NCBI GenBank assembly: GCA_002473085.1
Contig: DKTP01000023.1
Span: 1 to 14,687 of the forward strand
Direction: 5' to 3'
Source: Anaerolineales bacterium UBA7227
Lineage (GTDB): Bacteria > Chloroflexota > Anaerolineae > Anaerolineales > Villigracilaceae
DNA length: 14,687 bases
The notes beneath the pieces are model-generated. The model made no database searches and was not told the DNA's origin. It saw nothing but the letters and a program-made list of their open reading frames with translations. Of this stretch, positions 1 to 5,982 are shown in pieces. The stretch's first letter is position 1; each line of letters begins with the position of its first letter. Position numbers and translations under genes: made by a program.

Positions 1-1
1 G

Positions 2-688
2 GCCGCGCTGCGCGGCAGCGCCGTCGGCTCGGTGGGCTGGGGGATCGCGATGATGCTGGCGGGCGGCGCGCTGTTCCTCTCGTCCGTCCAGCATAGAGTC
101 CTCCAGCGCGTCGTCCTGTTCGCGGGACTGTGGGGCATCTCCGCCCTGCCGTTCTCGCCCACCGCGGGCGGATGGGACAGCGGCGCGCCGCTCACGTTGA
201 TCGGATGGATCGCGTTCCCGCTGCTCGTCGCCGCGCAAGCCATGCTCGCGACGGGCTTCATCCGCCACGCGACGCGCCCCGCCGCGTCGGAGCCGCTCGA
301 CGCGCAGATGATCTGGGCGCGCAACATCTACCCGGCGGGGATCGTCCTCCCGCTCGCGACTCTCCTCCTGCTGGGACTCCTCGGCTGGGACGGGGCGCGT
401 CTCCTCGGAACGCTTCCCGCGGGGCTTTCAGCCGCCGCGCTGACCCTCCTCCTCCTCTGGCTGACGCCGCGCCTGCGCTGGCTCAACCCGACGCGCGCCC
501 ACTGGGTGCGTCCGCAGGGAGAGGCTTCGCGCCTCGACTCGGTCTATGCTTTCCTGTGGAATCTCTACCGCTCCACCGGCCGCCTGATCGAATCCGTTAA
601 CCGCACGCTCGAAGGCGAGGGCGGGATTTTGTGGGCGCTGCTCTTCCTCGTCCTCTTCCTATCCCTGCTGGCGCCGAGGGTACCCTGA
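2..688 (+). CDS. C-terminal part of a NuoL/HyfB-like proton-conducting membrane subunit (partial, 5' end off window)
   Basis: The reading frame is open from base 2, so the gene begins before the window. A GTG at 32 is in frame but is probably internal. The visible 228 residues are strongly hydrophobic with about five membrane segments and no soluble domain. The tail reads like the C-terminus of the antiporter-like subunits of complex I and group 4 hydrogenases (NuoL, HyfB, MrpA families): an amphipathic stretch, LYRSTGRLIESVNRTLEGEG, followed by one last helix. Those proteins move protons across the cytoplasmic membrane, coupled to electron transfer in the partner subunits. The stop TGA shares one base with the next start (TGATG at 686-690), indicating an operon with the next two membrane genes. 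The channel-forming lysine and glutamate residues lie outside the window, so the assignment rests on the tail and the neighbours. An Mrp-type antiporter or a formate-hydrogenlyase-type complex is equally possible. Confidence 0.72.
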   Translation, partial: AALRGSAVGSVGWGIAMMLAGGALFLSSVQHRVLQRVVLFAGLWGISALPFSPTAGGWDSGAPLTLIGWIAFPLLVAAQAMLATGFIRHATRPAASEPLDAQMIWARNIYPAGIVLPLATLLLLGLLGWDGARLLGTLPAGLSAAALTLLLLWLTPRLRWLNPTRAHWVRPQGEASRLDSVYAFLWNLYRSTGRLIESVNRTLEGEGGILWALLFLVLFLSLLAPRVP

Positions 689-1299
689 TGCTGACCGTCC
701 TGCTCGCGTGGACGCCGGTGGCGCTCCTCCTGGCCGCCTCGGTTGGCCTGTTTCTCAGCCGCGACTGGCGCTGGGGCCTCATCTTTTTGGCCGCGCAATA
801 TCTCGGCATGTTCTGGCTGATGACGCTGCACTGGCCCTTCGGCCTGGCCTCCATCAAACTGGTGACGGGCTGGATGGCCGCCGCCACCCTCGGCGTGACG
901 CGTCCCGGCCTCTCCGAGTCGGAGCCGTCGGAGGCGAGTCCCTGGCCGCAAGGACGCCTCTTCCGCCTGTTTATCGCGGCGATAGCCATCGTCCTCGTCG
1001 TCGCGGCCACCCCGCAGGCAGAGACCATGATCCCCGGCGTCGGTCGTCCCGTGCTGGCGGGCGGCCTCCTGTTAGCCGGGATGGGACTGATCCAACTGGG
1101 CGTCACCGCCGACATCCTGAAAATCACATTCGGCCTGCTGACCTTCATGGCGGGTTTCGAGATCCTGTACGCCACCGTGGAAACCTCCATCCTGCTCGCG
1201 GGGCTGCTTTCCATCGTCAACCTCGGGCTGGCGCTCTCCGGCGCGTACCTGCTGACGGCCGCGCCGACCGAAGAGGCGGAAGAGGAGTTCCCCAAATGA
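688..1299 (+). CDS. NuoK/HyfE-like small membrane subunit, 203 aa
   Basis: This is a membrane protein with about six hydrophobic segments (roughly residues 3-24, 29-48, 53-70, 91-108, 120-140, 145-190) and an acidic tail, EEAEEE. The frame is open further upstream, to a GTG at 631. I chose ATG 688 because it overlaps the previous stop by one base and opens directly with a membrane segment. The last three helices (120-190) resemble the three-helix NuoK/MrpC/HyfE fold. Glu158 and Glu165 sit in or near helices where NuoK carries its conserved membrane glutamates. Its position between a NuoL-like and a NuoN-like gene supports a membrane-arm subunit. The length of about 200 residues fits HyfE better than NuoK (about 100). 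The extra N-terminal half is not recognised. The stop overlaps the next start as ATGA at 1296-1299. Confidence 0.65.
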   Translation: MLTVLLAWTPVALLLAASVGLFLSRDWRWGLIFLAAQYLGMFWLMTLHWPFGLASIKLVTGWMAAATLGVTRPGLSESEPSEASPWPQGRLFRLFIAAIAIVLVVAATPQAETMIPGVGRPVLAGGLLLAGMGLIQLGVTADILKITFGLLTFMAGFEILYATVETSILLAGLLSIVNLGLALSGAYLLTAAPTEEAEEEFPK

Positions 1300-2702
1300 G
1301 CGCCCCGCTTCTATGGATCGTCCTGCCGATCGCGCTGGGCGGCTTCCTGCTCTTCTTCCGCGACGAACGCTTCCTCGCGCGGATGAGCGCGGCCAGCGCG
1401 CTGGCGCTGGGACTGCTCGCGCTGGCTGTCCCCATTGACGCCGCGCTCCTGCTCGGCCCCTTCTCGTTCAAACTGGCGGGGACGCTCAACGTGCTTGGGC
1501 GCAGTTTCATTCTGCAAAGCGAGCACGGCGCATTGCTGGCAATCCTCTACGGACTGGCGGCCATGTGGTTCTTCGGCGCGGAGGCCCTGGGTCTGGCGCG
1601 CCGGCTGGCGCCGCTCGGCTTGATCATCCTCGGGCTGACGGTGGCCGCGCTGGCGGTGCGCCCCTTCCTGTTCGCGGCGGTGTTCATCGAGATCGCCGTC
1701 CTGCTGTCCGTGCCGATGCTCCTGCCCCTCTCCCAAAAACCGGGACGCGGCATCCTCCGTTACGTCATCTTCCAGACGCTGGCGCTTCCCTTCATCCTGA
1801 TGGCGGGCTGGCTGCTGGCGGGCGTGGAGGCCAGTCCCGGCGACGTGACCCTGACGGCGCAATCCACCGCCATGCTCGCCATGGGATTCGCCTTCCTACT
1901 GTCCATTTTTCCGCTCTATACCTGGATCGTCATGCTCCTCGAAGAATCCTCGCCGTACATCGTCGGCTTCCTGCTTTGGCTGCTGCCGCAGGCGACGGTT
2001 TTGTTCGGCATGGGATTCCTGGACCGCTACCCCTTCCTGCGCCTCTCCTCTGAACTGATGACCGCCCTGCGCGTCGCGGGATTACTGATGGCGGTCAGCG
2101 CGGGACTTTCGGCCGCCTTCCAGCGTCACCTCGGGCGGCTGATGGGCTACGCCGCCATCGCCGAGACGGGTTTCCTGCTTGTCGCGCTCAGCCTCGGGAC
2201 GACGGACGGAGTCCAACTCGTGTTCATGCAGATTATCCCGCGCGGGCTGGGACTGGCCGTGTGGGCGCTGTCGCTGGCGACGATCCAATCGCAGGCGGAC
2301 CCGCCGACCTTTGCCAACGCGCAGGGGATCGCGCGGCGATTGCCGTTCGCGGCCGCGGGCGTAGTCCTGGCGAACTTCTCCGCCGCGGGACTGCCCCTGC
2401 TGGCGGGATTCCCCCTCCGCCTGATCCTGCTCGAGGACCTCGCGACTCTCTCGTCCACGCAGACGATCTGGCTGGCGCTCGGTCTCCTCGGCCTGATGAC
2501 CGGCGCGGTGCGGACGCTGGGGGTGGTCGTCCTCCCAGACGCGGAGGCCGGTTGGAGGTCCCGCGAGACGCGCACGCAGGCCGCGCTGATCACGTTGGGC
2601 GTCGCCGCGCTCGTCGCGTTGGGACTCGTTCCGCAGGTTTCCCAGTTCCTGTTGAAGGACCTGCCCGCCTTGTTTGAGCGTCTCGGACAGGGGGCGCTAT
2701 AA
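1296..2702 (+). CDS. NuoN/HyfF-like proton-conducting membrane transporter subunit, 468 aa
   Basis: This is a multi-pass inner-membrane protein of the antiporter-like family (NuoL/M/N, HyfB/D/F, MrpA/D) with about 12-14 hydrophobic segments. Conserved landmarks are a membrane glutamate, Glu132 in FIEIAVL, matching the family's TM5 glutamate. QRHLGRLMGYAAIAETG (276-292) matches the TM8 signature that normally reads like KRLLAYSSI. GLPLLAGFPLR (365-375) matches the TM12 signature that normally ends in a lysine. Several channel residues appear changed: the TM7-region lysine lines up with a Gln (about 232), the TM8 lysine with Gly280 beside Arg281, and the TM12 lysine with Arg375. This was aligned by eye. 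The start ATG overlaps the previous stop (ATGA), so translation is probably coupled. An in-frame extension upstream to 708 only shadows the previous gene. This is the last gene of the operon; its TAA overlaps the next promoter's -10 box. Confidence 0.75.
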   Translation: MSAPLLWIVLPIALGGFLLFFRDERFLARMSAASALALGLLALAVPIDAALLLGPFSFKLAGTLNVLGRSFILQSEHGALLAILYGLAAMWFFGAEALGLARRLAPLGLIILGLTVAALAVRPFLFAAVFIEIAVLLSVPMLLPLSQKPGRGILRYVIFQTLALPFILMAGWLLAGVEASPGDVTLTAQSTAMLAMGFAFLLSIFPLYTWIVMLLEESSPYIVGFLLWLLPQATVLFGMGFLDRYPFLRLSSELMTALRVAGLLMAVSAGLSAAFQRHLGRLMGYAAIAETGFLLVALSLGTTDGVQLVFMQIIPRGLGLAVWALSLATIQSQADPPTFANAQGIARRLPFAAAGVVLANFSAAGLPLLAGFPLRLILLEDLATLSSTQTIWLALGLLGLMTGAVRTLGVVVLPDAEAGWRSRETRTQAALITLGVAALVALGLVPQVSQFLLKDLPALFERLGQGAL

Positions 2703-2703
2703 T
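2674..2703 (+). promoter_or_regulatory. sigma70-like promoter for the coiled-coil gene
   Basis: A perfect -10 hexamer TATAAT lies at 2698-2703, overlapping the TAA stop (2700-2702) of the upstream membrane gene. A candidate -35 TTGAGC (4 of 6 consensus matches) lies at 2674-2679, giving an 18-base spacer. Transcription would start near 2710 and give a leader of about 36 bases. That leader contains a Shine-Dalgarno GGAG at 2736-2739, six bases before ATG 2746. The site separates the coiled-coil gene from the membrane-arm operon. Confidence 0.6.
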
Positions 2704-2745
2704 TCGTCCGCAAACCAACCTTAAAGAAAATTCCCGGAGTTTCTC

Positions 2746-3942
2746 ATGGAATTCGAGCAGATCATCAAGCGCATAGACTGGCTGGAAAAACAGCAGCGCA
2801 AGACGAGCGAGACCGCCGACGCGGTGAAGGAGCAACTGCCCGCCCTCGAGCGCGAGGTAGCCGCGTTGAATAAAAAGATCAAGTCGCTGGAGAAGGAGCT
2901 GGCCGAGGTGACCGCGACCGCGGCGCGCCTGAACCAGTTCGACGCGATCTTCGCCAAGCAGCGCGCCGACATGGCCGCGGCCATCGAGCGGATCGAGAAA
3001 AAGGCGCAGAAGCGCGAACTCGAGCTCTCGAAGCGGAGTCAGGCCGAGTTCGAGAAGTTGAGCCGCGGCATCGTGGAGGCCCGCAACTCGTTCGACCTGA
3101 CCGACATCCACAAACAACTCCAACTCAGCGCCGCGGAGGACATCCGCATCTCGCAGGCGCTGACCGACATCCGAACGCGCGCCGAGGAGATCGCCGTCAC
3201 GCACGAGCAGATGATCCGCGCGCAAAAAGCCTTCGACGAATCGCGCCGCACCGACGCCAAGCGCGTCGCCGACCTGCAGGGCGACCTGGCCGCGCAGGTC
3301 AAAAGGCTCAACGAGACGCGCGACAAAATGCAATTGAACCTGGACAGCCTGAACATCGTCGAGAACCGCATGAACGAGCTGCTGGCGTCCGAATCCGAGC
3401 GCAAGCAGGCGCAGGCCGTGTTCATGGAACAGCAGTCCCTCGCGCAGGTGGAGCGCGAACGCGCCTGGAAGGAATGGATCGGCCGGGCGGAGGGCGTCGT
3501 CAAACAGATCAGCTCGCTCGACGCGCAGGTGCTGGCCGCCGAAGAAGCCTCGCGCGCCGCCAAGCGCGCCCAGGACGCCTTCCTCGAACTCAACCAGAAA
3601 ATGGAACGGCGCATCAACGAGATCACCGAAATCCAGCGCCTCGGCGACGAACGCGCCCGCCAGGAATGGACGGCCTTCAAATCCGAAGACCAGAAACGCT
3701 GGGCCAGTTACACGCTCTCGCAGGACGAGGCCGTCCGCGAATTGCGTCAGGCCATGGCCGCCGCAGAGGAACGCATCGCCGCGTTCGAAGACCCCATCCA
3801 GACCGCGCAGGACCAACTCCACCAGACCACCGAGGCCCTCGAGCGTCAAATGCAGGAACTGATGAATTGGGCGCACGAATGGCTCACTTCCAGCGAGCGC
3901 ATCATGGGACACGGAAAGAAAACCGCCAGGAAAACGAAATGA
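2746..3942 (+). CDS. Long coiled-coil protein of unknown function, 398 aa
   Basis: I do not recognise a named family. The protein is almost entirely charged, Ala/Gln/Glu/Lys/Arg-rich helix with heptad-like spacing of Leu/Ile/Ala, typical of coiled coils in at least three stretches: about residues 4-110, 120-235 and 250-380. There is no signal peptide, membrane segment or cysteine pattern, and the C-terminus is basic (GKKTARKTK). It is likely cytoplasmic, possibly a structural or scaffold protein that could contact nucleic acid through the basic tail; that is inference. The start is well supported: ATG 2746 follows GGAG at 2736-2739 and a sigma70-like promoter overlapping the previous stop. 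The SMC-like look comes from coiled-coil composition; there is no ATPase head (no Walker A), so it is not an SMC protein. The following selB gene starts 73 bases downstream. That gap shows no terminator, so the two may be cotranscribed. Confidence 0.8.
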   Translation: MEFEQIIKRIDWLEKQQRKTSETADAVKEQLPALEREVAALNKKIKSLEKELAEVTATAARLNQFDAIFAKQRADMAAAIERIEKKAQKRELELSKRSQAEFEKLSRGIVEARNSFDLTDIHKQLQLSAAEDIRISQALTDIRTRAEEIAVTHEQMIRAQKAFDESRRTDAKRVADLQGDLAAQVKRLNETRDKMQLNLDSLNIVENRMNELLASESERKQAQAVFMEQQSLAQVERERAWKEWIGRAEGVVKQISSLDAQVLAAEEASRAAKRAQDAFLELNQKMERRINEITEIQRLGDERARQEWTAFKSEDQKRWASYTLSQDEAVRELRQAMAAAEERIAAFEDPIQTAQDQLHQTTEALERQMQELMNWAHEWLTSSERIMGHGKKTARKTK

Positions 3943-4015
3943 AACCGGCCGCGCAGTCCGCAGAGCAAACCCGGCCTCCGCGCCCGCTGCGTGACCGGGG
4001 ATAGATCGAACAGCT

Positions 4016-5905
4016 ATGCGCGTCATCGGCACAGCAGGCCATGTAGACCACGGCAAGTCCACGCTCATCGCCGCGCTCACAGGCGTTCACCCCGACCGCC
4101 TTAAAGAGGAGCGCGAGCGCGAGATGACCATAGACCTCGGCTTCGGCTGGCTCGTCCTGCCCAACGGCGAGGAAATCGGCATCGTGGATGTGCCGGGTCA
4201 CCGCGACTTCATCGAGAACATGCTGGCCGGCATCGGGGGGATAGACGCCGCGCTCCTGGTCATCGCGGCGGACGAGGGCGTGATGCCGCAGACCCGCGAG
4301 CATCTCGCCATCCTCGACCTGCTCCAGATCCCCGCCGGACTCATCGCCCTGACCAAGACCGATCTCGCTCCCGACCCCGACTGGCTGGAGCTTCTCGAAG
4401 CGGACGTCCGCGCCGCCGTGCGCGGGACCGTCCTGGCGGACGCGCCCATCCTGCGCGTCTCCGCCAAAACCAAAACGGGACTCGACGCGCTCGCGGCCAG
4501 CCTCCAATCTCTCCTGTCGGAAAAACCCTCCCGCCCCGACCTGAACCGTCCGCGCCTGCCGATAGACCGCGTCTTCTCCATGCCGGGATTCGGCGCGGTC
4601 GTCACCGGCACGTTGACGGACGGCGCGCTCGCGCTGGGCGACGAGGTGGAGATCCTGCCGTCGGAACAAAAAGGCCGCGTGCGCGGACTCCAGACCCACA
4701 AGAAAAAAGAAGACCGCGCCGCCCCCGGCTCGCGGACGGCGGTCAACATTTCGGGGATCGCGGCCGAGAAAATCCAACGCGGGGAGGTCGTCGTCCGCCC
4801 GAATCAATACCAGCCCACCCGCCGCGTGGACGCGCGCCTGCGTCTGCTCAAAGACGCCTCCGCCCCGCTGAAGCACGGCGCGGAAGTCAAAGTCTTCCTC
4901 GGCGCGGCCGAGACGATCGCCGCCGTGCGCGTGTTGGGCGCGGACGAACTCGCGCCCGCCTCCGAGGGTTGGGCCCAGCTCGAGCTGCGCGACCCGCTCG
5001 TGGCCGTCCGCGGCGACCGGTTGATCCTGCGCCGTCCCTCCCCCACCGAGACCATCGGCGGCGGCGTGATCGCGGATCCGCATCCAAAGGGACGCCACAA
5101 ACGCTTCGACGAGGCGACGCTAAGTTCGCTGGAGTCGCTCGCCCGCGGCTCCCCCGCGGACGTGCTGCTCGAAGCCGCGCTGGCGCTCTCTCCCGCCTCG
5201 GCGAAGGAGGTCATGGCGCGCTCGGGGCTGGAATCCGAGGCGGCGGTCTCGGCGATGAACGAATTGCTCGCAAACGGGACGCTGGTCAACCTGGACGGCG
5301 GCGAATGGCGGACGGACAGCCTGCTGATGCCCGCGTCTCGCTGGGACGCGTTGCAGGACAAAACCCTGCAAATCGTGGGCGAGTATCACAAGGCCTTTCC
5401 GCTCCGCAAGGGGATCCCGCGCGAGGAACTTAAATCGAAACTCAAACTCGCCCCGCGCGTCTTCAACGCAGGGCTCGCGCTGATCGCGAATCGTAAAGTG
5501 GTAGACGAAAATGGGGCGTTCGTCGCGCTGCCCGCGCACGCAGTCCGCCTGGACGCCGCGCAGCAAGTCAAAGTGAAGGCGTTGATGCGGAGGTTCGAGG
5601 CGGACCCGTCCGCGCCGCCCAGCGTCAAAGAGAGTCAGGCCGAGGTGGGAGAGGAAGTCTACAACGCGTTGATCGAAATGGGCGAGTTGACCGCCGTCTC
5701 ACAGGAGGTGGTCTTCCGCTCGAAGGATTACGCGGCGATGACGGAAAAGGTCAAGTCGTTCATCGCGCAAAACGGCCAGACGACGCTGGCCGAGGTCCGC
5801 GACCTGCTCGGCACGACGCGCAAATACGCGCAGGCATTGCTGGAGCATCTCGACGCGGTCGGGGTGACGGTCCGCGATGGCGACGCGCGGCGGTTGAAAA
5901 GATAA
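4016..5905 (+). CDS. selB: Selenocysteine-specific translation elongation factor SelB, 629 aa
   Basis: SelB is a GTPase that carries selenocysteinyl-tRNA to the ribosome and inserts it at UGA codons marked by a SECIS hairpin. All GTPase motifs are visible: G1 GHVDHGKST (8-16), the SelB-type switch region RLKEEREREMTIDLGF (28-43), G3 DVPGH (58-62) and G4 TKTD (113-116). Domains II and III follow (about 180-350), including FSMPGFGAVVTGTLTDG, which is typical of the beta-barrel domain. The C-terminal half (about 375-629) is the winged-helix SECIS-binding region, ending in the family-typical block around LAEVRDLLGTTRKYAQALLE (591-610). The length matches bacterial SelB. The start ATG 4016 directly precedes the G-domain; only a weak, distant GGGG (3997-4000) is upstream, so initiation may be inefficient. 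No selA, selC or selD and no in-frame UGA selenoprotein are in the window. The neighbouring hydrogenase/complex-I-like genes would fit a selenium-dependent formate or hydrogen metabolism, but that link is inference. Confidence 0.95.
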   Translation: MRVIGTAGHVDHGKSTLIAALTGVHPDRLKEEREREMTIDLGFGWLVLPNGEEIGIVDVPGHRDFIENMLAGIGGIDAALLVIAADEGVMPQTREHLAILDLLQIPAGLIALTKTDLAPDPDWLELLEADVRAAVRGTVLADAPILRVSAKTKTGLDALAASLQSLLSEKPSRPDLNRPRLPIDRVFSMPGFGAVVTGTLTDGALALGDEVEILPSEQKGRVRGLQTHKKKEDRAAPGSRTAVNISGIAAEKIQRGEVVVRPNQYQPTRRVDARLRLLKDASAPLKHGAEVKVFLGAAETIAAVRVLGADELAPASEGWAQLELRDPLVAVRGDRLILRRPSPTETIGGGVIADPHPKGRHKRFDEATLSSLESLARGSPADVLLEAALALSPASAKEVMARSGLESEAAVSAMNELLANGTLVNLDGGEWRTDSLLMPASRWDALQDKTLQIVGEYHKAFPLRKGIPREELKSKLKLAPRVFNAGLALIANRKVVDENGAFVALPAHAVRLDAAQQVKVKALMRRFEADPSAPPSVKESQAEVGEEVYNALIEMGELTAVSQEVVFRSKDYAAMTEKVKSFIAQNGQTTLAEVRDLLGTTRKYAQALLEHLDAVGVTVRDGDARRLKR

Positions 5906-5947
5906 TTGTAGGCGATGTTTTTTAACGTCGTTCCTGCGCTAGAGGAC

Positions 5948-5967
5948 GCGCGCTGCGCAGTGCGCGC
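5948..5967. other. GC hairpin between convergent genes (possible terminator)
   Basis: The 77-base gap between the convergent selB and the TIR-kinase gene contains an inverted repeat: GCGCGC at 5948-5953 pairs with GCGCGC at 5962-5967 around an 8-base loop. It is followed on the + strand by a run of five A, not T, and lacks a clean T-tract on either strand in the right place. A T6 run at 5918-5923 has no strong hairpin before it. The hairpin could end transcription in both directions, but it does not meet the usual intrinsic-terminator pattern. Confidence 0.3.
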
Positions 5968-5982
5968 AAAAACGGGGGATCG

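Noticed and set aside
2746..3942. SMC or RecN-like chromosome protein
   Set aside because: Only coiled-coil composition is shared; there is no Walker A, Walker B or ABC signature.
3943..4015. Regulatory RNA or selenium-related hairpin in the 73-base gap before selB
   Set aside because: Only a five-pair CCCGG/CCGGG stem with a loop of about 20 bases can be drawn by eye, which is not more than expected at this GC content.
2590..4080. 496-codon open frame on the - strand, antisense to the coiled-coil gene
   Set aside because: It spans the ends of two + strand genes and a promoter, and its Leu/Phe/Gly/Arg-rich translation mirrors the codon pattern of the coiled-coil gene. The + frame has a ribosome binding site and promoter.
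3902..5098. 398-codon open frame on the - strand, antisense to selB
   Set aside because: selB is unambiguous on the + strand with all GTPase motifs; this frame is its shadow.
5906..5982. tRNA-Sec (selC) or an intrinsic terminator in the gap after selB
   Set aside because: The gap is 77 bases, too short for a typical bacterial tRNA-Sec, with no acceptor/T-arm pattern. The hairpin at 5948-5967 lacks a following T-tract, so it is listed only as a possible structure.
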